Position numbers and translations under genes: made by a program. Of a stretch of 64,000 nucleotides of DNA, positions 16,297 to 25,138 are shown in pieces. A model generated the notes under the pieces. The model was not told where the DNA came from, searched no databases, and was given only the letters and a program-made list of their open reading frames with translations. Positions within the stretch are counted from its first letter, which is position 1. Each line of letters begins with the position of its first letter. Source of the stretch: Bacillus sp. AFS006103 (lineage in GTDB: Bacteria; Bacillota; Bacilli; Bacillales; Cytobacillaceae). Where the stretch lies: the NCBI GenBank assembly GCA_002559145.1, contig NTXX01000011.1, positions 252,264 to 316,263 of the forward strand, given 5' to 3'.

Positions 16297-18366
16297 ATGG
16301 TAAAGAATCTTTGGGATAATCAAAAGGCTTCTCAGGTTTCAAAAGGGGTAGAAGAATTAGTGTACCGTTCCAATTTAATAGGTACTGATCGTGCCGTATG
16401 TAACTGGGGTGGCGGCAATACATCAATGAAGACGACTGAAAAGGATTTTCGCGGTCGTGATATAGAAGTGATGTGGGTAAAGGGAAGCGGTTCCGATTTG
16501 GCAACAATGAAGGCTCAAAACTTTACAGGGCTAAACCTAGAAGAGATCCGTCCATTATTTGAACGTGAAGAAATGACAGATGAGGATATGGTGTCCTATC
16601 TTTCACATTGCATGATTGACAGTAAACATCCAAGAGCATCGATCGAAACATTACTACACGCGTTCTTACCATATAACCATGTAGATCACACACATCCAGA
16701 TGCGATTATTAGCCTATGCTGTGCTGATAATGGGAAGCAGCTTGCTGAAGAGATTTTTGGAAATCGTTTTGTTTGGGTTCCATATGTACGACCGGGCTTT
16801 ACACTTTCAAAAATGATCATAGAAGGAGTTAGAAATAACCCGAATGCGGAGCTTGTCTTAATGGAAAAACACGGACTTGTTACGTGGGGTGAAACTTCTG
16901 AACAATCCTATGCAAAAACAATTGAAATCATTAACGAAGCAGAACAGTATATAAATGAAAGAATAGATGAAGGGTCTGTATTTGGCGGTCAAAAATATGA
17001 ATCTCTCTCTGAAGAAGATGCAACAAGTATTCTAGCAAAAGTAATGCCTGTCATCCGCGGAGCCGTAAGCGATGAAAAGAAAATGCTGTTAACGTTTGAC
17101 CGAGGGGAAGATGTCCTTCAATTTGTAAACAGTCAGCAAGCACCCGAGCTATCTCAAGTAGGGGCAGCATGTCCAGACCATCTTGTCCACACAAAAATGG
17201 TCCCACTTTATATCAATTGGGATCCTCAAACGAAAGATGTCGAAACCCTAATTACTAGTGTAAAAGAAGGAATTACCAGCTTCAAAGCGGATTACAAAGA
17301 ATATTTTGAGCGCAACAAACACGAAGATGATAAAATGTTCGAACCTGCTCCGCGTGTAATCCTAATTCCAGGAATTGGAATGGTTAACTCAGGTAAAGAT
17401 GTTAACAATTCTAGAGTCAGTGGTGCATTGTACCACCGTGCAATTGCTGTTATGAAAGGTGCTACTACACTCGGAAACTTTGTTTCATTAAGCGAAAATG
17501 AATCCTACAACGTAGAATATTGGCCATTAGAATTATACAAATTATCGCTTGCACCAGCAGAAGCAGAATTTTCTAGAAAAGTAGCTTTTGTTACCGGTGG
17601 TGCTGGCGGAATCGGAAGTGAAACATGCCGTCGTTTTGTTTCTGAAGGAGCACATGTGGTTGTAGCTGACTTAAATCTTGAAGGTGCAGAAAAGGTTGCC
17701 GCTGAAATTAATGAAAAGTTCGGGGCGAATCGTGCACTTGCTGTAAAAATGGACGTAACAAAAGAAGAGCAAGTTGTTGCAGCATTTGACAAAACAGCTC
17801 TTGCGTTTGGCGGGGTAGATATCATTGTAAACAATGCTGGCCTTGCTACATCAAGTCCAATTGATGAAACAACTCTTCAAGAGTGGAACTTAAATATGAA
17901 TGTGTTAGGTACAGGTTATTTCCTTGTAGCACGCGAAGCCTTCAAGCAAATGAAACAGCAAGGCCTTGGCGGTAACATGGTATTTATCGGCTCTAAGAAT
18001 TCCGTATTTGCAGGAAAAAATGCGGCTGCATACAGTTCTGTGAAAGCACTTGAAACACACTTAGCAAGATGTATTGCAGCAGAGGGCGGAGAGTTTGGTA
18101 TTCGTGTGAACTCTGTACTGCCGGATGCTGTTCTTCAAGGGTCAGCTATTTGGGGCTCAAGATGGCGTGAGGAACGTGCTGCTGCTTACGGAATCGAACC
18201 TGACCAATTAGAAGAGCATTACCGTAAACGCACGACACTGCTTGTAAATATTTATCCAGCTGATATTGCAGAATCGATTGCCTTTTTTGCATCATCTAAA
18301 TCAAACAGAACAACGGGATGTATGTTAACGGTGGATGGCGGCGTGCCGGCTGCGTTTACTAGGTAA
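16297..18366 (+). CDS. rhaEW: Bifunctional rhamnulose-1-phosphate aldolase/lactaldehyde dehydrogenase
   Basis: A 689-residue fusion. The N-terminal part (about residues 1-400) is a class II aldolase/adducin-type domain with CNWGGGNTSMK, metal-site DHTHPDAI and EKHGLVTWGE. The C-terminal part (from about 425) is an SDR with TGGAGGIGSE, NNAG and YSSVK. In Bacillales this protein (YuxG-like) cleaves L-rhamnulose-1-phosphate to DHAP and L-lactaldehyde and oxidises the lactaldehyde to lactate with NAD. The ATG has a CGGGGGAA site. It stands apart from rhaB/rhaA by about 15 kb. A separate RhaD is encoded at 45493, so two aldolases coexist. Confidence 0.93.
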   Translation: MVKNLWDNQKASQVSKGVEELVYRSNLIGTDRAVCNWGGGNTSMKTTEKDFRGRDIEVMWVKGSGSDLATMKAQNFTGLNLEEIRPLFEREEMTDEDMVSYLSHCMIDSKHPRASIETLLHAFLPYNHVDHTHPDAIISLCCADNGKQLAEEIFGNRFVWVPYVRPGFTLSKMIIEGVRNNPNAELVLMEKHGLVTWGETSEQSYAKTIEIINEAEQYINERIDEGSVFGGQKYESLSEEDATSILAKVMPVIRGAVSDEKKMLLTFDRGEDVLQFVNSQQAPELSQVGAACPDHLVHTKMVPLYINWDPQTKDVETLITSVKEGITSFKADYKEYFERNKHEDDKMFEPAPRVILIPGIGMVNSGKDVNNSRVSGALYHRAIAVMKGATTLGNFVSLSENESYNVEYWPLELYKLSLAPAEAEFSRKVAFVTGGAGGIGSETCRRFVSEGAHVVVADLNLEGAEKVAAEINEKFGANRALAVKMDVTKEEQVVAAFDKTALAFGGVDIIVNNAGLATSSPIDETTLQEWNLNMNVLGTGYFLVAREAFKQMKQQGLGGNMVFIGSKNSVFAGKNAAAYSSVKALETHLARCIAAEGGEFGIRVNSVLPDAVLQGSAIWGSRWREERAAAYGIEPDQLEEHYRKRTTLLVNIYPADIAESIAFFASSKSNRTTGCMLTVDGGVPAAFTR

Positions 18367-18401
18367 ATATTAATGTAAAAGCAATTTTGGAGTGAATAAT
18401 A

Positions 18402-18527
18402 ATGAAGAAATTAAGCATTGAACAATTGTTGGAAACATTGAATAAAGCAATTGAGTTAAATTTACAACAAGACTTTATTGATCTACTAGTTAATGAGTTA
18501 GATAGAAAGCGATTTATGATTAATTAA
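18402..18527 (+). CDS. Sda-like sporulation checkpoint protein (41 residues)
   Basis: A 41-codon gene, MKKLSIEQLLETLNKAIE followed by LNLQQDFIDLLVNELDRKR. The pattern of a short helical hairpin with LSxExLLExxxKAxELNLxxDFIxLLxxEL matches Sda, which binds sporulation histidine kinases such as KinA and blocks their autophosphorylation. Sda is usually 46-52 residues; this one ends earlier after RFMIN. A TTGGAG ribosome site lies 10 bp upstream. It sits 36 bp after rhaEW on the same strand and may be co-transcribed with it, unlike the DnaA-controlled sda of Bacillus subtilis. The call is by sequence resemblance only. Confidence 0.7.
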   Translation: MKKLSIEQLLETLNKAIELNLQQDFIDLLVNELDRKRFMIN

Positions 18528-18660
18528 CTTAAAAAGTTGACTCCATTATGAAGTAAATTAGATTATTATAAATTAATGTGCAGATCATTAAAATTGATAT
18601 TTTGTGTAATTTTACACTTCAACCTTGAACATTCATGGTTTATAATACGATTTATCGATT

Positions 18661-18722
18661 CAATGAGCGGATTTTAGAGTTTAATGAGCGAATATTGAAT
18701 CTCAGTTTTCAATGAGCGAATC
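18661..18722. repeat. Three-unit AATGAGCGAAT repeat (sister of the 3711 array)
   Basis: Units AATGAGCGGAT (18662), AATGAGCGAAT (18683) and AATGAGCGAAT (18711) are spaced by 21 and 28 bp. The core is the reverse complement of the ATTCGCTCAT unit at 3711-3886. The 346-bp gap around it (18528-18873) otherwise holds only the terminator at 18761. Confidence 0.75.
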
Positions 18723-18760
18723 TATAATGCAACCATCTTTTAGAAAAGAGCGTATATAAA

Positions 18761-18806
18761 ACAACGAAGCTTTTCTCCAATTAGGAGTAGGTCTTCGTTG
18801 TTTTTT
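18761..18806 (+). terminator. Terminator downstream of rhaEW/sda-like gene
   Basis: The stem ACAACGAAG (18761-18769) / CTTCGTTGT (18793-18801), with a nested CTCC/GGAG hairpin, is followed by TTTTTT. The minus strand also has a weaker T-rich tail towards the convergent tetR. Confidence 0.8.
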
Positions 18807-18873
18807 GGTGAAAAGTTCTTCTCTAGTCAAAATACATCCTCTCACAACATCCGCACAAAATCATTTATGTTCA

Positions 18874-19416
18874 TTATCGATACAAAACAATAATTTGATT
18901 TGCTATATATTCAGAGCTAAAATGAACCCCATCTTTGAGCCACCACATGATGATCCCAAGTATGGAGGATGCAAGTATATCCCTTGATAGAGATATTTCC
19001 GTAGTATCAGTAACTTCTCTTTCACGTTGTATTGAAATCGAGTCCTTTAATATCATATGTAATTTTTTTTTGAAGCCGGGGTGCTCAAAAAGAACCGCTA
19101 AAATTTTTCGATGCTTATAAAAGTAATCTAAAAACGTAATTAATTGTTCTTGATTATTTAAAGTATCAATTTGTAAAATTGGTGACAATTCCAACAACAG
19201 GTCGTCGAAAATATCGTAAACCAACTGCTTTAACAAATCATTAATATCTAAAAAATGTAAATAAAAAGTTGCTCGATTCAGCTCGGCGCGTTTGGTTATT
19301 TTTTGTACTGTAAGTTTCGAAATATCCGGGTTCTCAATCAATATTTTTACGACAGCTTCCTTCATCATTTGCTTAGAGCGAACGGCGCGTGGGTCCTGCT
19401 TTTTTTGTGTGATCAA
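18874..19416 (-). CDS. TetR/AcrR family transcriptional regulator
   Basis: A 180-residue TetR-type repressor. The helix-turn-helix spans about residues 15-60 (KEAVVKILIENPDISKLTVQKITKRAELNRATFYLHF). The C-terminal ligand domain is of the short TetR_C type found with Bacillus drug-efflux regulators. It is divergent from the MFS gene at 19584 with a 167-bp shared promoter region, so it most likely represses that pump and itself. The imperfect palindrome TTGACAC-G-GTGTTAA at 19542-19556 is a candidate operator. Confidence 0.88.
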   Translation of the reverse strand: MITQKKQDPRAVRSKQMMKEAVVKILIENPDISKLTVQKITKRAELNRATFYLHFLDINDLLKQLVYDIFDDLLLELSPILQIDTLNNQEQLITFLDYFYKHRKILAVLFEHPGFKKKLHMILKDSISIQREREVTDTTEISLSRDILASSILGIIMWWLKDGVHFSSEYIANQIIVLYR

Positions 19417-19497
19417 ATTTATTCTCCTTTATCTATTAAACTTGACTTTAAATACACATTTTTAAAATATGTTGTTTAATTAACACATCTTAAAAAA

Positions 19498-19525
19498 TTG
19501 TAAATAGGCAGCAATAAAATATAAT
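19498..19525 (+). promoter_or_regulatory. Predicted promoter of the MFS gene
   Basis: TTGTAA (19498-19503), a 16-bp spacer and a consensus TATAAT (19520-19525) face the MFS transporter gene; transcription would start near 19532. Confidence 0.5.
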
Positions 19526-19541
19526 GTTATTCTTTATTTTA

Positions 19542-19556
19542 TTGACACGGTGTTAA
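19542..19556. promoter_or_regulatory. Candidate TetR operator
   Basis: TTGACAC-G-GTGTTAA is an imperfect 15-bp palindrome just downstream of the predicted start point. A second TTAACAC half-site occurs at 19480-19486. Its position would allow repression of the MFS gene by the divergent TetR. Confidence 0.35.
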
Positions 19557-19583
19557 AAAGGCAACAAGAGAGAGGAAGAGTTT

Positions 19584-21014
19584 ATGTCGGAATCAATTAA
19601 TAAAAAAGTATTGTTAACAGTGCTTATCCTAGGGTGTTTTTTATCTACACTAAATCAAACCCTGTTAAACGTCGCATTAAGTAATTTGATGGACGTATTT
19701 ACTGTATCTCCTACAACTGTTCAGTGGCTATCTACAGGTTTTATGTTAGTTAACGGGGTGTTGGTCCCTATTACTGCTTATTTAATGAAACGGTTTTCTA
19801 CACGCCAATTATTTATAAGTTCGATGCTGTTTTTATTAATTGGCTCTATTCTGTGTGCAGTAGCCCCAAACTTCGCCATCTTATTAAGTGGTCGTATGAT
19901 TCAAGCCATTGGTGCAGGAATTATTATGCCTTTGTTAATGACCGTAGTTATGTTTATTTTTCCGCTAGAAAAAAGGGGCAGTATGATGGGGTTAATTGGG
20001 CTGGCAATTATTTTCGCCCCAGCAATTGCACCGACATTAGCAGGTTTTATCATAGATTATTCCTCATGGCGCTGGTTGTTTATTGGACTAATTCCATTAG
20101 TTGTGATAGTTATTTTATTAGCCATGAAATATTTAATCAATGTTTCAGAAACAGCAAAAACTAAGTTAGATGTAATGAGTGTTATTTTTTCAACAATTGG
20201 CTTCGGTCTTATTTTGTATGGTTTCAGTAATGCAGGCAGCCGAGGTTGGGATGATAAACTTGTCATAGGTACCATACTTGTAGGAATAGTAACTACAGCC
20301 ATATTCTGTCTACGACAAATTAAGTCCTCTGATCCGCTTCTTAATTTATCCGTTTTTAAAAATAAAGTATTTACGCTAACATCTATCCTTAACATTATTG
20401 TCACAATGATGATGTATGCGGATATGATTTTATTACCAATATATTTACAGAATGGAAGAGGATTTACTGCATTTGAAGCTGGTTTACTATTATTACCGGG
20501 TGCTGTTGTCAATGCCTTTATGTCTCCAGTTACAGGGAAAATGTATGACCGTTTTGGTGCGAAGCCGTTATTTATTATCGGTTTGCTTTTTATCATTCCT
20601 TCAATGTGGGTTGTAACAGATTTAACGGAAACAACGACCTTTATTTTCTTAATGATACGGACCATTTTTCTACGTATAGGATTGAGTTTTATTACTATGC
20701 CATTGAACACAGCTAGCTTGAATGTCTTACCAAGATCACTTGTGACACATGGTACGGCAGTGAATAATACCGTACGCCAAATTTCAGGTGCAATTGGAAC
20801 GGCTATAGTTATTACCATTTTTACAGCACAAACAACAAAGCATGCAAAAACATTACTAGTAGAAACACCAAATGCTACAGTTAAAGCTATCCGTACACTT
20901 GCTTCAATTCTAGGATCAAGCGATGCCTATTATTTCATGACAATTCTAGCTATTATTGCATTTGTTTTAACACTATTTGTTCCATCTAAAGAAAGGGTAA
21001 AGCAGCCATCATAA
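19584..21014 (+). CDS. MFS transporter, DHA2 (EmrB/QacA) family
   Basis: A 476-residue permease with about 14 hydrophobic segments, as in the DHA2 family. Hallmarks are LNQTLLNVALSNLMDVFTVSPTTVQWLSTGFML in helix 1 to 2, GRMIQAIGAGIIMPLL (motif around helix 4) and the drug-antiporter motif C region GLAIIFAPAIAPTLAGFI. It would export hydrophobic drugs by proton exchange across the cell membrane. The ATG has an AGAGGAAGAG site. It is a single gene with its own terminator and regulator, apparently placed within the rhamnose region as an unrelated cassette. Confidence 0.9.
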   Translation: MSESINKKVLLTVLILGCFLSTLNQTLLNVALSNLMDVFTVSPTTVQWLSTGFMLVNGVLVPITAYLMKRFSTRQLFISSMLFLLIGSILCAVAPNFAILLSGRMIQAIGAGIIMPLLMTVVMFIFPLEKRGSMMGLIGLAIIFAPAIAPTLAGFIIDYSSWRWLFIGLIPLVVIVILLAMKYLINVSETAKTKLDVMSVIFSTIGFGLILYGFSNAGSRGWDDKLVIGTILVGIVTTAIFCLRQIKSSDPLLNLSVFKNKVFTLTSILNIIVTMMMYADMILLPIYLQNGRGFTAFEAGLLLLPGAVVNAFMSPVTGKMYDRFGAKPLFIIGLLFIIPSMWVVTDLTETTTFIFLMIRTIFLRIGLSFITMPLNTASLNVLPRSLVTHGTAVNNTVRQISGAIGTAIVITIFTAQTTKHAKTLLVETPNATVKAIRTLASILGSSDAYYFMTILAIIAFVLTLFVPSKERVKQPS

Positions 21015-21029
21015 TTTTGAAAATACGAA

Positions 21030-21066
21030 AAAGGCAACCTAATCAACTCATTTGGTTGCCTTTTTT
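21030..21066. terminator. Bidirectional terminator
   Basis: The stem AAGGCAACC (21031-21039) / GGTTGCCTT (21054-21062) is flanked by A-rich and T-rich tracts, so it can end both the MFS gene (plus) and the convergent AraC gene (minus). Confidence 0.85.
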
Positions 21067-21088
21067 ATGTTTATCTTGAAATAATAAT

Positions 21089-21961
21089 TCAGTTTTTCCA
21101 CTGCTTTCGAAAAGAGAGTGGAGTCATTTGTTCTCGTTTTTTAAAGAGATTAATGAAATGGCTGACATTATCAATACCAACGGAATAAGAAATTTCTGAA
21201 ACGGAGTGATCTGAGTATTTTAATAACTTCTTTGCATGGGATACACGGCAATTGATTAAATACTCATTCGGTGTATAGCCAGTATATTTTTTAAATTCTC
21301 GTACAAGATGATATTTACTAATGGCAAAGTCAGCGGATAATTGATCGAGAGAAATTGGTTCATTAAACCTTTTTTCTAGGTCTCGCATAATATTACTAAT
21401 AAAATCTGGAACGAATGCATTTGAGGAGACCGTTGGATTGACAGCAAACAGTAAGTCAGTTAATAAATCTGTCAGCAATTTTGATGAAGTCGGTTCTGTC
21501 CTTATGTCATGGGCTTTTCGCTGTACCTCAAGAAGATCATTCATGATTTTATCGATGGAAGAGTCGCCATTCACGGTTACAACAGGAGAACCGTGTTTTT
21601 GAAAAAATTGATAATAACCCTGGGTTGCCGGACCATCAAAATGAACCCATATTAACTCCCATAGGTCATCCTTATCGGTTTCATAGTAATGGTATTTCAT
21701 ACAATCAATAAAAAATAGCTGATTGGGAAGTAGTAGATAACTTTTATTTTCATAATTTAAATACCCCTTTCCACTCCGGGTGAACACGATTAAATAGGAA
21801 GGGAGATGCTCTCTTTCTGTAAAATAAGTGGGTCTAGTCCGAAAACTGCCAATCTCCTGAACATAAAAGAATGTACTTCGGGCAATTGAACTCGGTGTAG
21901 CCAAGATTCGTAAAGAATCCTCGGTCCAATCATAGGACGCTCGCTCTCTGAATTTTGTCAT
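21089..21961 (-). CDS. AraC family transcriptional regulator (sugar-responsive)
   Basis: A 290-residue AraC/XylS regulator with an N-terminal cupin-like sugar-binding domain (about residues 20-160) and a C-terminal double HTH (about 190-288: LSADFAISKYHLVREFKKYTGYTPNEYLINCRVSHAKKLL, then SVSEISYSVGIDNVSHFINLFKK). The start has a TAGGAGG site. It is transcribed divergently from the isomerase-family gene and rhaM, sharing a 121-bp region, and so probably activates them. The effector sugar is inferred, not seen; rhamnose or a related deoxy sugar is likely from context. Confidence 0.9.
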   Translation of the reverse strand: MTKFRERASYDWTEDSLRILATPSSIARSTFFYVQEIGSFRTRPTYFTEREHLPSYLIVFTRSGKGYLNYENKSYLLLPNQLFFIDCMKYHYYETDKDDLWELIWVHFDGPATQGYYQFFQKHGSPVVTVNGDSSIDKIMNDLLEVQRKAHDIRTEPTSSKLLTDLLTDLLFAVNPTVSSNAFVPDFISNIMRDLEKRFNEPISLDQLSADFAISKYHLVREFKKYTGYTPNEYLINCRVSHAKKLLKYSDHSVSEISYSVGIDNVSHFINLFKKREQMTPLSFRKQWKN

Positions 21962-21994
21962 GGCAACCTCCTAAGCAAGATACTGTTATAAACG

Positions 21995-22016
21995 AACAAC
22001 ATAATCGGATGTTATT
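21995..22016. promoter_or_regulatory. Inverted repeat in araC/isomerase intergenic region
   Basis: AACAACAT (21995-22002) and ATGTTATT (22009-22016) form an imperfect inverted repeat. The left arm contains CAACATAA, also present upstream of the DeoR-type gene (36465) and, inverted, of rhaD (45391). Confidence 0.35.
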
Positions 22017-22021
22017 TAGAT

Positions 22022-22035
22022 TGTAAGCGAATACA
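22022..22035. promoter_or_regulatory. Candidate cre (CcpA) site
   Basis: TGTAAGCGAATACA agrees with the cre consensus TGWAARCGYTWWCW at 12 of 14 positions and lies 48 bp before the isomerase-family gene. Carbon catabolite repression of a sugar gene would be expected. Confidence 0.45.
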
Positions 22036-22082
22036 CTTAATAAAAAAAGTATTATTTTTCAAATTATTAAGGAGGAATTCAA

Positions 22083-23579
22083 ATGCTCGCACCTATTAAG
22101 CCGATAAAGAGGGCAAGAGTTGGATTATATACAATTGGTTTGAAAGCTTATTGGAATCAATTCTCCGGATTAAAAGAAAGGTTAATAGAATATGGTAAGT
22201 TTATCGAAACAAAAATGTCCCAATACGGTGATGTATATAATTATGGTTTAGTCGACTCTGAAGCCGAAGCAAGACGTGCTGGGGAATGGTTCAATGAAAG
22301 AAATGTTGATATTGTATTTTGCCACTCCGGAACCTATTCAACGAGCTCGGCCATTCTTCCGGTTCATCAAATCTGTAAAGCACCGACAGTTATCTTGAAC
22401 CTGCAGCCAACTGAACGATTGAATTATGAGCAAACAACCACTGGTGAATGGCTGGCCCATTGTGGTGCCTGCCCAACACCAGAGATTGCGAACGCTTTTA
22501 ACCGAAGCGGCATTAAATTCAGAGTGGTCAATGGACTTCTGGGCTTAGATTATACTCCGGCAATTTCCCTTACAAATGAAAAGACAGATGAAAGAAAAGA
22601 AGCCATTACTGCATGGAATCAGATTCATGAATGGATCCAGGCAGCTTCAGTCCCACGAACATTAAGACATAGCCGATTTGGATTTCTGGGGAACACCTAT
22701 AGCGGCATGTTGGATATGTATAGTGATTTCACAATGATCCAAGCACAAACCGGTGTTCATATTGAGATCCTGGAGATGTGTGACCTAGACCGTTTAGTAA
22801 AGGAAGTAACTGCAACTGAAGTACAAAGTAAACTGGAGGAAGTTTATCAATTTTTTGATATTAGTGGTGATTCCCCATCTGACCCGATTGCTAAGAAACC
22901 AACGTCTGAACAATTGGATTGGTCTTGTAAGGTGGCAGTTGCTCAAGAAAAGTTGGTAAGAGAATATGATCTGGATGCACTTTCTTACTATTATCATGGG
23001 ACACCAAATAGTGAATATGAAAAACTTCAATCAGGCTTCATTGTTGGTCATTCCTTATTAACTGCTAAAGGGATTCCATGCTCAGGTGAAGGTGATCTAA
23101 AGACCGCCATTGCGATGAAAATCTGCGATATTCTTGGAACAGGCGGTAGTTTTTCAGAAATAGTGGTTATTGATTATATTGATGAAACCATACTACTCGG
23201 ACATGATGGACCGTTTCATTTAGCTATTTCAGATGGAAAACCAATCCTAAGGGGGATGGGGCTATATCATGGCAAGCAGGGGACGGGTGTTTCAGTTGAA
23301 GCGAAAGTCAAAACTGGACCGGTAACAACCTTGAATGTAACCCAAACGGGTGATGGGAAGCTTAAGTGTATCATAAGCGAAGGACTTTCCACGAACGGAC
23401 CAATCATGCAAATTGGCAACACACAAACTCCTGTAAAGTTTAAAGAGCATCCAGATGTGTATATGGAAAGATGGTTCAATGAAGCACCGACACACCATTG
23501 TGCCATGTCACATGGCCACAATGCCTCTCTGTTTACTAAAGTAGGAGAGCTATTAAGTTGTAAGACTGTTACACTATAA
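22083..23579 (+). CDS. L-fucose/L-arabinose isomerase family protein
   Basis: A 498-residue protein of the fucose/arabinose isomerase superfamily: an N-terminal Rossmann-like part (RVGLYTIGLKAYWNQF, VDIVFCHSGTYSTSS, APTVILNLQPTE), a central PRTLRHSRFGFLGNTYSGMLDMYSDF segment and a C-terminal barrel (CSGEGDLKTAIAMKI, LSCKTVTL). Members interconvert aldoses and ketoses with Mn2+. It differs from canonical RhaA (encoded at 35080) and from textbook AraA. The AraC partner upstream and rhaM immediately downstream suggest a role with rhamnose or another 6-deoxy sugar. The ATG follows an AAGGAGG site. Confidence 0.82.
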   Translation: MLAPIKPIKRARVGLYTIGLKAYWNQFSGLKERLIEYGKFIETKMSQYGDVYNYGLVDSEAEARRAGEWFNERNVDIVFCHSGTYSTSSAILPVHQICKAPTVILNLQPTERLNYEQTTTGEWLAHCGACPTPEIANAFNRSGIKFRVVNGLLGLDYTPAISLTNEKTDERKEAITAWNQIHEWIQAASVPRTLRHSRFGFLGNTYSGMLDMYSDFTMIQAQTGVHIEILEMCDLDRLVKEVTATEVQSKLEEVYQFFDISGDSPSDPIAKKPTSEQLDWSCKVAVAQEKLVREYDLDALSYYYHGTPNSEYEKLQSGFIVGHSLLTAKGIPCSGEGDLKTAIAMKICDILGTGGSFSEIVVIDYIDETILLGHDGPFHLAISDGKPILRGMGLYHGKQGTGVSVEAKVKTGPVTTLNVTQTGDGKLKCIISEGLSTNGPIMQIGNTQTPVKFKEHPDVYMERWFNEAPTHHCAMSHGHNASLFTKVGELLSCKTVTL

Positions 23580-23594
23580 AATCTTGGGTGGTTG

Positions 23595-23927
23595 ATGAAA
23601 ATGGAAACTAGCAATAAATACGCATGGATATGGGAAATAAAAGAGGAACATTTAGAAGAATATATCAATCTGCATTTGAATCCTTGGCAAGAGATTCTTG
23701 AAGAACATAGCAAGGCAGGAATTAAAAATTACTCAATCTTTCAAAATGGAAATCAGTTTTTCTATTGCTTTGAATGTGATGATGTAGAAACAGCATTTGA
23801 CTACATAGCCAAAAGTGATGCCTGTAATCGCTGGAATGCAATAACATCAAAAATGGTCAAAGGCTCGTTTGATTTTAATGAACCTGATCCCATCCAACCA
23901 CTACGAGAAGTTTTCTATTTAAAATAA
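23595..23927 (+). CDS. rhaM: L-rhamnose mutarotase
   Basis: A 110-residue RhaM-type protein with the family pattern YAWIWEIKEEHLEEYINLHLNPW, the conserved KAGIKNYSIF and a late tryptophan in CNRWNAITS. RhaM interconverts alpha and beta anomers of L-rhamnose so that the isomerase receives its preferred form. The start may be at 23595 or 23601; the GGGTGG site at 23585 fits the second slightly better. It follows the isomerase-family gene by 15 bp and ends that operon. Confidence 0.88.
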   Translation: MKMETSNKYAWIWEIKEEHLEEYINLHLNPWQEILEEHSKAGIKNYSIFQNGNQFFYCFECDDVETAFDYIAKSDACNRWNAITSKMVKGSFDFNEPDPIQPLREVFYLK

Positions 23928-23932
23928 TAAGA

Positions 23933-23977
23933 AAAAAGATGACTTTACATATAAAATCTTGGGAGTCATCTTTTTTA
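23933..23977 (+). terminator. Terminator after rhaM
   Basis: The stem GATGACT (23938-23944) / AGTCATC (23964-23970), extended by A/T pairs, is followed by TTTTTTATT. Confidence 0.8.
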
Positions 23978-24103
23978 TTGGTTTTAAAATAAGTGGATAC
24001 TGATGATTAATGATTCGAAATATCAGAATATATTAACATCTAAAGCTGGTTTTTTGATAAAATTAATACAAATATACTATTTTTTAGCACTAGGGGGGAG
24101 AGA

Positions 24104-25138
24104 ATGATTAAACGGGGCTATATTATTTTCCCACTAATTTTCTTCATTATTGCAAGCGGTTGCAGTAAACGAACGGAATATGAAGTTGTTTATTCAAAGG
24201 GAGAGGTAAAGACTCCTCAAGAACAGAGTGAAAAACGCCAGGTAACGATTGCCCTTGTCCCTAAGTTAATTAATATTCCTTATTTTAACGCAGTGGAAGA
24301 AGGGGCTATTGAAGCTGGTGAAGAGCTTGGAGTAAATTTAATTTATAAAGGTCCCACTATGGCCGACGCTACGCAGCAAATCAATATTATTAATGATTTA
24401 ATTAACCAAAAAGTAGATGTCATTGCTGTGTCTGCAAATGATCCAGTCAAACTAGCCCCCGTTTTAAAAAAGGCGAGAAGTCACGATATAAAAGTTATTA
24501 CATGGGATGCAGATACTCACTCAAGTTCAAGGGGATTTTTCATTAATATGGTGAACCCTGAAACCCTTGGTAGACATCTAATGGATACACTAGCATGGAA
24601 TGTTAACGAAGAAGGAGAATTTGCAATTATCACAGGTGCAAAATCTGCTGCCAATTTAAATATATGGTTAAATTGGATCAAAATCCAACAAAGTGAATAC
24701 TATCCCAAAATGAAACTTGTTAAAGTCGTCGCATCAGATGATGATCCGCATAAAGCCTATCTCTTAGCAAAACAATTATTATCCACCTACCCAAATTTAA
24801 AAGGCATTATTGGAAACTCCTCAGTTGGCCCACCCGCAGCGTCGCAGGCTGTCAAAGATTTAGGCAAAGCTGGAAAGGTAGCAGTTGTAGGTTTATCATC
24901 GCCTAATCCAATGAATAAATATTTGAAAGAGGATTATGCACAAGTTGTAACATTGTGGAGTCCAAAGAAGTTAGGATATCTTACGGTTGTACTAGCTGAC
25001 AACCTTTTAAAAGGAACCCTCCCATATGACCAGCAGCACATTCCACAAGTAGGGAAAATAAGAGTAATTGATGATTTGGTAATCATGGGAGAACCTATTG
25101 ACTTTACAAAGGAAAATGTGGACCAGTATGATTTTTAA
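24104..25138 (+). CDS. Sugar-binding lipoprotein of a three-component sensor
   Basis: A 344-residue periplasmic-binding-protein-1 type lipoprotein. The signal ends in FIIASGC, the lipidation site. The mature part reads VTIALVPKLINIPYFNAVEEGAIEAGEELGV, then DLINQKVDVIAVSANDP, the pattern of RhaS/RbsB/LsrB-like sugar-binding proteins. Its gene overlaps the histidine-kinase gene rather than transporter genes, as in the AraPST and XylFII-LytS systems, where a binding protein presents the sugar to the kinase outside the membrane. It resembles the transport binding protein at 32404, so rhamnose is a plausible ligand; that is inference. Confidence 0.88.
   Translation: MIKRGYIIFPLIFFIIASGCSKRTEYEVVYSKGEVKTPQEQSEKRQVTIALVPKLINIPYFNAVEEGAIEAGEELGVNLIYKGPTMADATQQINIINDLINQKVDVIAVSANDPVKLAPVLKKARSHDIKVITWDADTHSSSRGFFINMVNPETLGRHLMDTLAWNVNEEGEFAIITGAKSAANLNIWLNWIKIQQSEYYPKMKLVKVVASDDDPHKAYLLAKQLLSTYPNLKGIIGNSSVGPPAASQAVKDLGKAGKVAVVGLSSPNPMNKYLKEDYAQVVTLWSPKKLGYLTVVLADNLLKGTLPYDQQHIPQVGKIRVIDDLVIMGEPIDFTKENVDQYDF

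Noticed and set aside
20057..20818. Open frame of 253 codons on the minus strand
   Set aside because: It is antisense to the MFS gene; its hydrophobic composition mirrors the membrane helices of the real frame.
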